Source: Bradyrhizobium guangzhouense (GTDB taxonomy: Bacteria > Pseudomonadota > Alphaproteobacteria > Rhizobiales > Xanthobacteraceae). From it: DNA of 64,000 bases. Under the pieces are notes generated by a model, which did not search any database, was not told the DNA's origin, and was given only the letters and a program-made list of their open reading frames with translations. The position numbers were made by a program, and so were the translations under genes. Location: contig NZ_CP030053.1 of assembly GCF_004114955.1 (NCBI RefSeq), positions 3,782,001-3,846,000 on the forward strand. Reading direction: 5' to 3'. Positions within the stretch are counted from its first letter, which is position 1; each line of letters begins with the position of its first letter. Of this stretch, positions 8,252 through 16,149 are shown in pieces.

Positions 8252-11200
8252 TTACTGGAGCCGTCCTGCCTGTTCCGCATGCCAGTGCATGCCGAGCGCG
8301 CGGAGCTTTTCGGCAGCCTCAGTTGCGGTTTGACGGGCCATTTCAACCTGGCCCTGCTGCGCGAGAAGCTCGGCGTGCGCGGCCAGGTTCAGAGCGGCAT
8401 CGCGCAGCGAGCCGCGCCAGCCTGCGGAGGTTTCGGCCCGCAGCAACCAGCGCCGGCCTCGTCCAAAATCCCCCCGACGGGCCGAAAGCCTCGCGAGTGC
8501 GCGGCACGCCATTGCCTCGCCCAGCCGCTCGCCTTCGCGCGCGCGGCCCAGCACATGGGCTGCGTACCGCCGTGCCGTATCGACATCGCCTTCGGCCGCC
8601 GCCGCCTCGACCAGCCAGCTATATTGCACCGACGTGTAGAAGTGAAAGTTGCGCCGCTCCATCCATTGCGCGGCGTTTCGTAGCTGCTGCAAGCCATCGG
8701 CATCGCCGGTCGTGGACCAGCGGGCAAATCCGGATGCCGCGCGGCACGCCGTCAGCATCAGCAGGCTGCGCATGTTTTCGGCGGCGCGAGCGCCCTCCAC
8801 GGCCAATTGCTCGGCCTCCTGCCAGCGGCCTTGCCAGACCAGCGCGACCGAGACCCAATTGCGCACAGAGCTCACGACCGGATGGGTCGAACCTTCGACC
8901 AGGCTCATCGCCTCGTTGAAACACTCATGGGCGCCATCGAAATCGCCCCGATCGGCCAGGATGCTGCCCTTGCACGACAACGAATAGGCCGAGCCGACGG
9001 CAATCGCGCCATGGCGGCGGCTGCGCGCAGTCGAGATGGCAGCGTCGATCAAGGCGGTGGCCTCGTCGTATTGGCAGCTCGCGGCGAGAATCTGCCCCAG
9101 CACGGCTTTTATCCGAGCGATCAGGCGGGGCTCCCCGAGCTTGTGCGCCCATTCCAGCGCCGTTCTCGTGTGTGTCACCCCTTCGCGAAAGCGGCCGAAG
9201 CCGTAGCAGGTGTAGCCGAGCCACTCATAAGCAGCGGCCGTCGCGCCGGTGTCGCCGAGCGAGGACGCGATCGCGACCGCCCGTTCGAACACGCTGGTGT
9301 CCTCGGTCAACGACAGGGGATCGAAGATGTTGGCCATGCCGAGTTTATTCGCCAGCAGGCACCAGCGCAGGGATTGCTCGCGCGAGCGATCCGGCAACCG
9401 ATCCAACGCATCCATGGCAGCCTTGTACTGGGCCCCGGCAAGGTCCAACGCGAAGGCCGCCATGGCCTTGTCGCCGGCGCGTTCGGCATAATGAGCGGCG
9501 TTTTCCCAATGCCCTGCCCCGCGCGAATGGTGGGCCAAGGCTTCCAGCGTGTCTTCGCGGTCGGCCTGCTCGGACCGCGCCAGCAAACTGGCTTCGATGC
9601 GCTTGTGCAAGGCCTGGCGCTCGTGCAGGGTGATGGTGTCGTAGACAGCGTCCCGCGTGATGCCGTGCTTGAAGCGAAGCATATCGCCGGCTGGATCGGC
9701 GAAGAGAAAATCCGCGTCGGCCAATGCCCGCAAGGTCTCCGCGTCGGGCTCGCTGCCGCAGGCCGCCACGAGCAGGCTCTTCGGGACCGTGTTTCCGATC
9801 ACCGCAGCGGCGCGGACAATCTTCACCTGACCCGGCGGCAGGCGCGACAGGCGCGACGCGACCAGCGTGGCGATCCATCCGCCTTGCTGGCTGCGCATCT
9901 CGAACGATGCATTGTCGTTGGCCGCGATGGAATGGCACAGCTCCTCGATGAACAGTGGCACCCCGCCGGCATAGGCGTGAACACGGGCCACGAGGAAGGG
10001 ATCGGCTTGCGGCACCCAGCGTCGTACGGCGATGTCGGTTTCCCCTCCCGCAAACGGCTTCAGCAGCATATGCGGCGCGCCGGAAATCCACTCGGTGCCG
10101 TCGTCGCGCGGCCGGCTGGCGAGGATGAAGCGCGGTCCATGGGGCAATTGCAGGAGTTTTTCCAGCAACTGCCGGCTCGCGTCGTCGGACCATTGCCAGT
10201 CGTCGATCACCATCATCAACGGCCCTTGTGCCGACAAGACGGTAAAGAACCCGAGCAGGTCACCGACGACGCCATCGACGGTCATGCGGCCGCCGCGCGC
10301 ATCGGCGCCGGTCGAGGCGAGTGCGACGATCGTTTCCGCGCGTGGACCGAGTTCGGCGAGCCATGGCTGCAGCGCGTCGCGGGCCGTCTCGTCGGCTTCG
10401 GCGATCGATGCGTCCGGTCGTATGCCCAAAGAGGCGCGCAGCATCTGCAGAAACGGTTGGAGCACCTCGGCGCCGACATAGCTCTCGCAGCTCCCCCGCA
10501 GCAGCTTGAACTGATCGGTATCGCAGTCTCGCAGCACCTCTTCCAGCAACCGCGTTTTGCCGAGCCCGGGACCGCCGACGACGACGGCACATCGTCGCGA
10601 GACCGGCTGTGGTTCGCTGAGAAAGCCCGTCAGAAAGTCGAACACTTCGTTGCGCCCGGTGAAGGGCGTCAAGCCGCGCCGGGACGTTGCGTCAAACCGC
10701 CGGGTCACCATGCTTCGTCGCAGCACCGCACGCGCTTGCGGCATCTCCGGCCCGGCGTCCGGCACCTGAACCAGGGCGCCGAGCTCGAAGAAATTCGCGT
10801 GCGGCCCAAGGGCATCAATGCTGGCGAGGATCTGGCCCGGGGCAGCCCGACGCGACAAATGCGCAGCCGTATTCACGACATCGCCGACCAGGTCATATCG
10901 GCCGGACTCGATATCCCCCTCGGTCAGAAGCAAGGTGCCCGCGTGGATGCCCGAATGCATGCGAAGCGGCAGTAGAGCCGGGGACACGCTGTCGTGGCGC
11001 AACAAGCCAACCCACCTGTGAATGTCGATGGCGGCTTCGGCGGCACGACGACCGTCATCCTCGCCGGACCGCGGATAGCCGAACACGGCCAGAACGCCAT
11101 CTCCCTGCGTCCGGATGACGCGCCCGCCATGCTTGGACACCGCGCGATGCCAGATATCCCTGAGCTGCCCCAGCAGTTCGGAGAGATGCTCGGATTCGAT

Positions 11201-11293
11201 TTCCCGGCCCAGCATGGTGGACCCGACGAGGTCAGAGAAAAGCACCGTCAATCGATGACGTTCGGCTTTCAGGTCGCGGGTCTGCGTGATCAT
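8252..11293 (-). CDS. Class III adenylate/guanylate cyclase-AAA-helical repeat regulator
   Basis: A protein of about 1013 residues. Residues 10-165 are a class III nucleotidyl cyclase domain: metal-binding Asp21 in FSDLVGST and Asp65 in TQGDGVLAVFG, then VGDVVNTAAHLS with Asn141. The Arg usually four residues after that Asn is His145. A P-loop ATPase follows (VVGGPGLGKTRLL, Lys246, and Walker B-like MMVIDDWQWSD), and the C-terminal half is alpha-helical and TPR-like. This is the layout of LuxR/MalT-like STAND sensors with a cyclase in front. The ATG at 11293 is chosen over an upstream TTG at 11365. It converges on the peroxidase-P450 fusion with a 14-base gap. The ligand and nucleotide product are unknown. 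Confidence 0.85.
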   Translation of the reverse strand: MITQTRDLKAERHRLTVLFSDLVGSTMLGREIESEHLSELLGQLRDIWHRAVSKHGGRVIRTQGDGVLAVFGYPRSGEDDGRRAAEAAIDIHRWVGLLRHDSVSPALLPLRMHSGIHAGTLLLTEGDIESGRYDLVGDVVNTAAHLSRRAAPGQILASIDALGPHANFFELGALVQVPDAGPEMPQARAVLRRSMVTRRFDATSRRGLTPFTGRNEVFDFLTGFLSEPQPVSRRCAVVVGGPGLGKTRLLEEVLRDCDTDQFKLLRGSCESYVGAEVLQPFLQMLRASLGIRPDASIAEADETARDALQPWLAELGPRAETIVALASTGADARGGRMTVDGVVGDLLGFFTVLSAQGPLMMVIDDWQWSDDASRQLLEKLLQLPHGPRFILASRPRDDGTEWISGAPHMLLKPFAGGETDIAVRRWVPQADPFLVARVHAYAGGVPLFIEELCHSIAANDNASFEMRSQQGGWIATLVASRLSRLPPGQVKIVRAAAVIGNTVPKSLLVAACGSEPDAETLRALADADFLFADPAGDMLRFKHGITRDAVYDTITLHERQALHKRIEASLLARSEQADREDTLEALAHHSRGAGHWENAAHYAERAGDKAMAAFALDLAGAQYKAAMDALDRLPDRSREQSLRWCLLANKLGMANIFDPLSLTEDTSVFERAVAIASSLGDTGATAAAYEWLGYTCYGFGRFREGVTHTRTALEWAHKLGEPRLIARIKAVLGQILAASCQYDEATALIDAAISTARSRRHGAIAVGSAYSLSCKGSILADRGDFDGAHECFNEAMSLVEGSTHPVVSSVRNWVSVALVWQGRWQEAEQLAVEGARAAENMRSLLMLTACRAASGFARWSTTGDADGLQQLRNAAQWMERRNFHFYTSVQYSWLVEAAAAEGDVDTARRYAAHVLGRAREGERLGEAMACRALARLSARRGDFGRGRRWLLRAETSAGWRGSLRDAALNLAAHAELLAQQGQVEMARQTATEAAEKLRALGMHWHAEQAGRLQ

Positions 11294-11583
11294 CGGCGCT
11301 GTCGAGGCCAGCTCGTTCCCAAACAGCAAGCGCGGCCCAAGCTGGCGCCAGACCGGATGCCGCAAGATATATCATACACACCAGTAGGGTGCCGGCTAGC
11401 GTCCTAGATCACAAAGGTAAATCTCGCGCGACGGCATATAAAGATCGGCAGATTTGCCGCCGCGGTTGCTTTGGACCGGCGGACCACGACCGGCTCGCGC
11501 CTAAATCTGCGATATGGGGCACGCGTCAGCACGATACCGTCGCGGCCAGGACGATCCGTTGCGCCATCGCCTGCCGAGGCGTC

Positions 11584-12333
11584 CTACTGTGCGGCCACAA
11601 AGAGCCTCCGGACCGCGGCGACCGGCGCGGCAAAGGCAAACCCGTTGCGTCGCGCAAGGACAATTCCGACCAGATTCCCCTGCAGATTGACCAGCGCACC
11701 GCCCGAACTCCCTTGGCCGACGCGGACGTCCGATTGGATCAGATCGCCGTTGGCGATACCCGGGCACGAACGATGCAAGGCTGACACGATCCCAAGCGTC
11801 ACGCTTTGCCCCCAATCCCCGGGGTTTCCGATCGCCAGGACCGACTGTCCCACCTCGATCGCGCCAGCGTAGTCGAGGGTCATCGCACGAAGATTGTCGG
11901 GGGCGACGCGGAGCAGCGCAACGTCATCCCGATCGGATCGCATGAGCACAAGGGCGTCCAGCGCCCGGCCATCCTGGAGTTTTGCCTTCACGACTGACGC
12001 GCTGGCAACCAGGTGATTTGCAGTCACGATGAAGCCTGCCAAGGCATCCACGATGACACCCGCTCCCTGCCATTCCCGCAGCGTCGGAGGATCGGGCAAC
12101 CCGGCTTCCGGATCAAAGATCCGCGGCTCCGACGGCACGCCCCAAGCCCGGATTCCCACCACGGCCGGCGAGATGCGCTTCACGAGAGGCGCAAGGTTCG
12201 TCGTCGAGAACGTCTCAGCCTGCTCCCTATCGAATTCATTGGCGCGGCAGACGCCGGATCCAAGGACAAGCGCCAGGCCCAACACGGGCACGACCGTCCA
12301 TGTGAGGGAGCGGCAGAAGGTGGCAAGTGGCAT
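11584..12333 (-). CDS. Exported DegP-like (S1C) serine protease without PDZ domain
   Basis: A 249-residue protein with a signal peptide ending near CRA. The chymotrypsin-like triad is complete: His in IVTANHLV, Asp in SDRDDVALLRV and Ser in GQGSSGGALV. The protein stops shortly after the protease domain, so the PDZ domains of DegP/DegS are absent. It probably cleaves or senses misfolded proteins in the periplasm, but without PDZ domains its targeting must differ. It lies upstream of, and in the same direction as, the cyclase-AAA gene, with 290 bases between them. No strong ribosome site is visible before the ATG at 12333. Confidence 0.85.
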   Translation of the reverse strand: MPLATFCRSLTWTVVPVLGLALVLGSGVCRANEFDREQAETFSTTNLAPLVKRISPAVVGIRAWGVPSEPRIFDPEAGLPDPPTLREWQGAGVIVDALAGFIVTANHLVASASVVKAKLQDGRALDALVLMRSDRDDVALLRVAPDNLRAMTLDYAGAIEVGQSVLAIGNPGDWGQSVTLGIVSALHRSCPGIANGDLIQSDVRVGQGSSGGALVNLQGNLVGIVLARRNGFAFAAPVAAVRRLFVAAQ

Positions 12334-12552
12334 GAGAGACGCCTATCCGAACGACGCTACTCGAGCAGCCTAACAACAGCGGATCAGGCGCGATTTGAGG
12401 AGGCTCAAAGTTCGCCGCGCCCTCTTCGGTGCCGCTTACGGATATTTCCTTAGGTGAAGCGCCCGAATTTCGGCCCCAAGACTGGTGCGTTAGAAATCCA
12501 TTGCCAGCACGGATTCGGCTCGTTGACGATGGAGCCTGCAGTGAACCATTCG

Positions 12553-12756
12553 ATGTACACTGTCGACAAGACAACCCATCTGAAGGTGGTCGTTTTGGTG
12601 CTTGCCGGTAGCATCGCCATGATGGCGATCACGCTGAGCGCCCGACTGGCTCGTCCTGAAGTCAATGCGCAGGTGACGGCGACCCGGACCGTTTACAAGC
12701 CCCGTCCCGACCACACCCTGACCGAACTGACCCGGCTAGAGAAGCATCCAATCTAG
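12553..12756 (+). CDS. Small membrane-anchored protein, Bradyrhizobium type
   Basis: A 67-residue protein. MYTVDKTTHLK is followed by one hydrophobic segment (VVVLVLAGSIAMMAITL) and a basic, Pro-containing tail. The shape matches a family of short one-span proteins I recall from Bradyrhizobium, function unknown. An ATG at 12529 in the same frame is an alternative start; the conserved-looking part begins at 12553. Neither has a clear ribosome site. It is followed after 22 bases by another small membrane protein gene in the same direction. Confidence 0.55.
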   Translation: MYTVDKTTHLKVVVLVLAGSIAMMAITLSARLARPEVNAQVTATRTVYKPRPDHTLTELTRLEKHPI

Positions 12757-12778
12757 AACGTTTGACGGAGTGCAGCGA

Positions 12779-12916
12779 ATGACCAACGAAGCAATCAAGG
12801 CGTTGATGGTACTTGCGCTCTACGGAGTACTTGAGATCGCACTCTTCTCCCCGTCCATCAGCAGATTTGCCAAGCGCATGGTGCCGTCTGGCAATCGTCG
12901 CGGGGGCCGTCGGTAA
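12779..12916 (+). CDS. Very small membrane protein (45 residues)
   Basis: The sequence starts MTNEAIKALMVLALYGVLEI and contains one hydrophobic helix, then an Arg-rich tail ending RRGGRR. A GGAG ribosome site lies 8 bases before the ATG. It follows the preceding small membrane protein by 22 bases and may be co-transcribed with it. No function can be assigned. Confidence 0.5.
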   Translation: MTNEAIKALMVLALYGVLEIALFSPSISRFAKRMVPSGNRRGGRR

Positions 12917-12949
12917 ATTCAGGAGGAGCGATTGGGCTGCGTGCCCTGA

Positions 12950-13708
12950 CTACAATGGCTCGTCGTCCAGCGTGGACGGCTCCATCTGCAGCGACACGAA
13001 ATCGCCTCCGCCGTAATCGTCCTCGGGATCCGGTCGATCCGGCTGGAGATAAAGCCGGTTCTCCACGGCACGAACGCCTGCAACATTCTCGCACGCCACG
13101 GTGACCGCCCGATGCGCGTTTTCACCCCTGATGACGCCACGGAGTGTGACCGTGCCGTCCTTTACGCTGACGTTCAGGCAGGTCGGCTGCCGCGGTATCC
13201 GGGCCAGCGCGGCGAGGACGGAACGACGAATCTGACCGTCGTCCCTGGAATAGCCGAAGGCACTGGTCAGCGGACCGGCAACGGCCGACAGGAAGTCGGA
13301 TCGGGTAATGATTCCGACGATGCGCTCGCCGCGCATGACAGGCACGTGGTTCAGATGCCGCCGCTCCATCATGTCGGCGACCTCGACAAGCGGCGCGTGC
13401 TCGGTGGTGAAAACCGGCTGGCGTGTCATCACCTGCTCGACCGTGCGTCCGTGCTCCTTCACGAACTCAGCTGCAGTCCGATCGGCTCCGCGCAACATCG
13501 TGAGCAAACGGTTGCGTTCGTGCGCCGTCCCGATTTCAGTCCGCCTGAGGAAATCGCTTTCGCACAGGATGCCGACGAGTTTCCCGGCCAGGTCCACCAC
13601 GGGCAGGCCGCTGATGTGATGGGCAAGCATCACCTTGATTGCATCGGCGACCAGTGCCTCCGGTCGTATCGTTACAACGCGTCTGGACATGATCTGGTGC
13701 GCGCGCAT
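12950..13708 (-). CDS. CBS-pair and BON domain protein
   Basis: A 252-residue cytoplasmic protein. Two CBS motifs occupy roughly residues 1-140 (QIMSRRVVTIRPEALVADAI; QVMTRQPVFTTEHAPLVEVA), each ending in the usual GIL/GII-S/R-SDFL strand. They are followed by a BON domain (SVLAALARIP...VSVKDGTVTLRGVI). CBS pairs bind adenosyl ligands and BON domains are associated with membranes or phospholipids, so it may be an energy-state sensor; this is inference. A TTG at 13750 would add 14 residues, but GGAGGAAG lies just before the ATG at 13708. The acidic C-terminus is unstructured. It is divergent from the downstream cytochrome gene. Confidence 0.85.
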   Translation of the reverse strand: MRAHQIMSRRVVTIRPEALVADAIKVMLAHHISGLPVVDLAGKLVGILCESDFLRRTEIGTAHERNRLLTMLRGADRTAAEFVKEHGRTVEQVMTRQPVFTTEHAPLVEVADMMERRHLNHVPVMRGERIVGIITRSDFLSAVAGPLTSAFGYSRDDGQIRRSVLAALARIPRQPTCLNVSVKDGTVTLRGVIRGENAHRAVTVACENVAGVRAVENRLYLQPDRPDPEDDYGGGDFVSLQMEPSTLDDEPL

Positions 13709-13826
13709 GTCTTCCTCCGAGAGAGACACAACAGGTATTTGCTGCGACAAATGACGTCTTGATCAGGATCAACGCCCGCCCGGTCCGCGATGCCATCCTG
13801 GAAACCAATATCGGAACACTTCGAAC

Positions 13827-14534
13827 ATGCGCTTACGAACGGTTCTGTTGACTGCGATCATCGTCGCGCTGTCCGCCTCCGGGGCGGCGGCGCCGGCCGG
13901 TTTGTCTGCGACACTGTCCGACCTCATGGCCAGACTTCAGCTTCAGCACGCAAAGCTTTGGTTTGCGGGCAAGCTGAGCAATTGGAGCCTGGCGAACTAC
14001 GAGATTCAACAGATCGATGCCAATCTTGAAGCGACCAGCAGGTTGCTCGCGAACCCGTCACAAGCCGAACGCGCCAAGGAGCAGATGAGGGCCGTACGCC
14101 AGGCGGTCCAGTCGAAGGACGTCCCCGCGTTCATGGCATCGTATGCCGGCCTGACAAACGAATGCAACGGTTGCCACCGGAGCAGCGGATATGCATGGAT
14201 CGTCATGCAGGTTCCGCTCACCCTGCCCGTTCCCAATCAGTTGTTCGTCGACCAGGTATCCGAGGGGCGCGCAATTGCCAACGCAACTTGCGGAACGTGC
14301 CACGTCGTCGCTGATGCTGCGAAGGAAGCACCTGCGTTCCGGCCGTCCCCGCCGACGTTTCCGGAGATCATCAGCCGACCGTCCTTCTCGGCCGACGGTC
14401 TGCGGCATTTCCTGACGTCGGGCCATCGGCGACTGGGACCAGACCAGGCAATGCCGAATCCGAGGCTCTCCGAATCCCAGGTCGAAGCCGTCGTGGCCTA
14501 TCTGGAGACATTGCGCGCTGACAAGCAGCGCTGA
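13827..14534 (+). CDS. Periplasmic dihaem cytochrome c
   Basis: A 235-residue protein with a signal peptide of about 22 residues. There are two covalent haem motifs: CNGCH at 113-117 at the end of a four-helix-like region resembling cytochrome c-prime, and CGTCH at 155-159 opening a class I-like domain with a Met-rich C-terminal part (GPDQAMPNPRLSESQ). It is probably a periplasmic electron carrier or sensor. The N-terminal helical half with a C-terminal haem is the pattern of c-prime-type gas-binding domains, but the axial residues were not resolved. It is transcribed divergently from the CBS-BON gene. Confidence 0.8.
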   Translation: MRLRTVLLTAIIVALSASGAAAPAGLSATLSDLMARLQLQHAKLWFAGKLSNWSLANYEIQQIDANLEATSRLLANPSQAERAKEQMRAVRQAVQSKDVPAFMASYAGLTNECNGCHRSSGYAWIVMQVPLTLPVPNQLFVDQVSEGRAIANATCGTCHVVADAAKEAPAFRPSPPTFPEIISRPSFSADGLRHFLTSGHRRLGPDQAMPNPRLSESQVEAVVAYLETLRADKQR

Positions 14535-14598
14535 GACGCGCCCATCTGCCCGGGGGTGCCCGTGCTCAAACGTTGCCGCAATCTCCGGCCGATGCACG

Positions 14599-15414
14599 CT
14601 AACGCAACGGCAGCAACTCCAGCTGGCTCTGCGCCGTCTTCACGGCCGCCGCGAACCAGCTCTGGCTGGGCGCCTCCTTGGCAAAACACTTGGTATAGGC
14701 CGCCATCGCCCGGTCTTCCCTGGCCATGTCGTCTTTCGGCACATTCTTTGCCATCATCTGCTTCCAGACCTTTTCGCAGGCCGGGATGTCGGCCGTCTTG
14801 ATGGCCTCGCTCGCGGCAAGGAAGAACACCTTATCGCCCTGGATCGCAACGACGTCGATCTCGTGCGGCGGCCCCTTGAGGTCGCCATTGCCGCGCACGC
14901 CGAGCACCGCGACTGCGGCGCTGACTGACGCCGGCTTGGTGATCGGCAACTCGGCATATTTCGCGAAGGCGGCGTCCTGGATCGCGGCATAGTAAAACGT
15001 ATCGGACTTGAACGCCGCGTCGATCTCCTGCGGCATGGGATCCTGGCGATGCTCGGCAAGCCAGTGCTTGAGCAGCGAGGTCGTCGTCACCACGGCCTGC
15101 TGCTTGTCACCCTCTGTGGCAAAGGCGAGCCCGTCAAGGTGGCCAAAGCCGATGTCGCCCTTGAACAGCGTGTCGACGTTCGACTTGCCCTCGGCCGGCA
15201 GCCCCTTGATGGCAACCGGCCCGACCAGGCCGCGCAGCACGCCGGTCAACTCGTCGAGCGCGGCATCGTGTTGCTTGCTGGTCTCGTCGCTCTCCTTGGC
15301 CTTCGAAAACTTTGCGATGTAGCGGTCGCGCAAATCGAGATAGTGCTGCTGGGAAGAGGCTGCGTGTGCAGACGTGGCGAGGGCAAGCAGGCAGAGCAGA
15401 GCGGTCAATCTCAT
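14599..15414 (-). CDS. Hypothetical periplasmic protein
   Basis: A 271-residue protein with a clear signal peptide (MRLTALLCLLALATSAHA). No family is recognised. The mature part is alpha/beta with single Cys residues at IPACEKVW and YTKCFAKE, which could form a disulfide. The start at 15414 is chosen because the signal peptide begins there; a longer reading from 15480 adds only a non-hydrophobic leader. It ends 64 bases from the convergent dihaem cytochrome gene. Confidence 0.6.
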   Translation of the reverse strand: MRLTALLCLLALATSAHAASSQQHYLDLRDRYIAKFSKAKESDETSKQHDAALDELTGVLRGLVGPVAIKGLPAEGKSNVDTLFKGDIGFGHLDGLAFATEGDKQQAVVTTTSLLKHWLAEHRQDPMPQEIDAAFKSDTFYYAAIQDAAFAKYAELPITKPASVSAAVAVLGVRGNGDLKGPPHEIDVVAIQGDKVFFLAASEAIKTADIPACEKVWKQMMAKNVPKDDMAREDRAMAAYTKCFAKEAPSQSWFAAAVKTAQSQLELLPLR

Positions 15415-15600
15415 TGCGATGTCCGAAGGGTTTTGCGGCAATCTCCAATCTTGGTGACGTTGCGGGCCCGGAAGGTTCATTCCTTGCGGTGTGCCCCGCT
15501 CCGCCGGAGAACCAATCCTTCACCAAGCCTGCCGGGTTCGATTGAGCGCCGGAAGCCCGGGAGGTAAATTCCGCTGCAATGTTTCCCGGGAACGACGTCC

Positions 15601-16149
15601 ATGAGCGACTTGCGCGCTGCGACCAGGCAATCCACGGCAAGAACCGGGATCATCGAGTTCGAAGGCGCCAGGGGAACGGTGAGCATCCCCTGCACCATCG
15701 CTGACGTCTCCGGCACCGGCGCGCGGTTGAGGCTCGACTGGTCGCTGGCGTTTCCGAAAGTGGCCACGCTGATCTTCGCCGACGGCTTGCGCAAGGCCTG
15801 CCGCGTGGCCTGGCAAAAGCGGCGGCTGCTCGGTGTCGCGTTCGCCGATGGCGTCGCGAGTGCCGACGAGCAGGCCCTGATGATGACCGAGGAGGAGCAG
15901 GCCCTGCACCGGCGGCACATTGGCGCCCAGGTCAAAGGCGCGCGCGAGGCCCGTGGCTACACCGAGGCCCAGATCGCGAACCTCGTCGGCATTTCGCCCG
16001 ACTTCGTCACGCGTGCCGAACGTGGCGAGATCAGCATCCCGCTGCACCAGCTCACCCGCATGGCCGACCTGTTTCTGGTTGACCTCGACAGTCTCGTCGC
16101 AGGCCCGGCGTCGATCGACCGTCCGCCGGCTGAGGCCCTGCTCCGCTAG
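15601..16149 (+). CDS. PilZ-like and XRE helix-turn-helix fusion protein
   Basis: A 182-residue protein. Residues about 5-85 have the strand pattern of a PilZ domain (RTGIIEF, then CTIADVSGTGARLRLDW and a LLGVAFAD strand). The D-x-S-x-x-G motif is present as DVSGTG, and the preceding Arg region is weak. Residues about 108-165 are an XRE-type helix-turn-helix (GAQVKGAREARGYTEAQIAN, then GISPDFVTRAERGEI). PilZ domains bind cyclic di-GMP and XRE domains bind DNA, so it may be a nucleotide-responsive repressor; ligand binding is not proven because the RxxxR motif is unclear. Its TAG stop shares bases with the stop of the convergent amine oxidase gene. Confidence 0.75.
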   Translation: MSDLRAATRQSTARTGIIEFEGARGTVSIPCTIADVSGTGARLRLDWSLAFPKVATLIFADGLRKACRVAWQKRRLLGVAFADGVASADEQALMMTEEEQALHRRHIGAQVKGAREARGYTEAQIANLVGISPDFVTRAERGEISIPLHQLTRMADLFLVDLDSLVAGPASIDRPPAEALLR

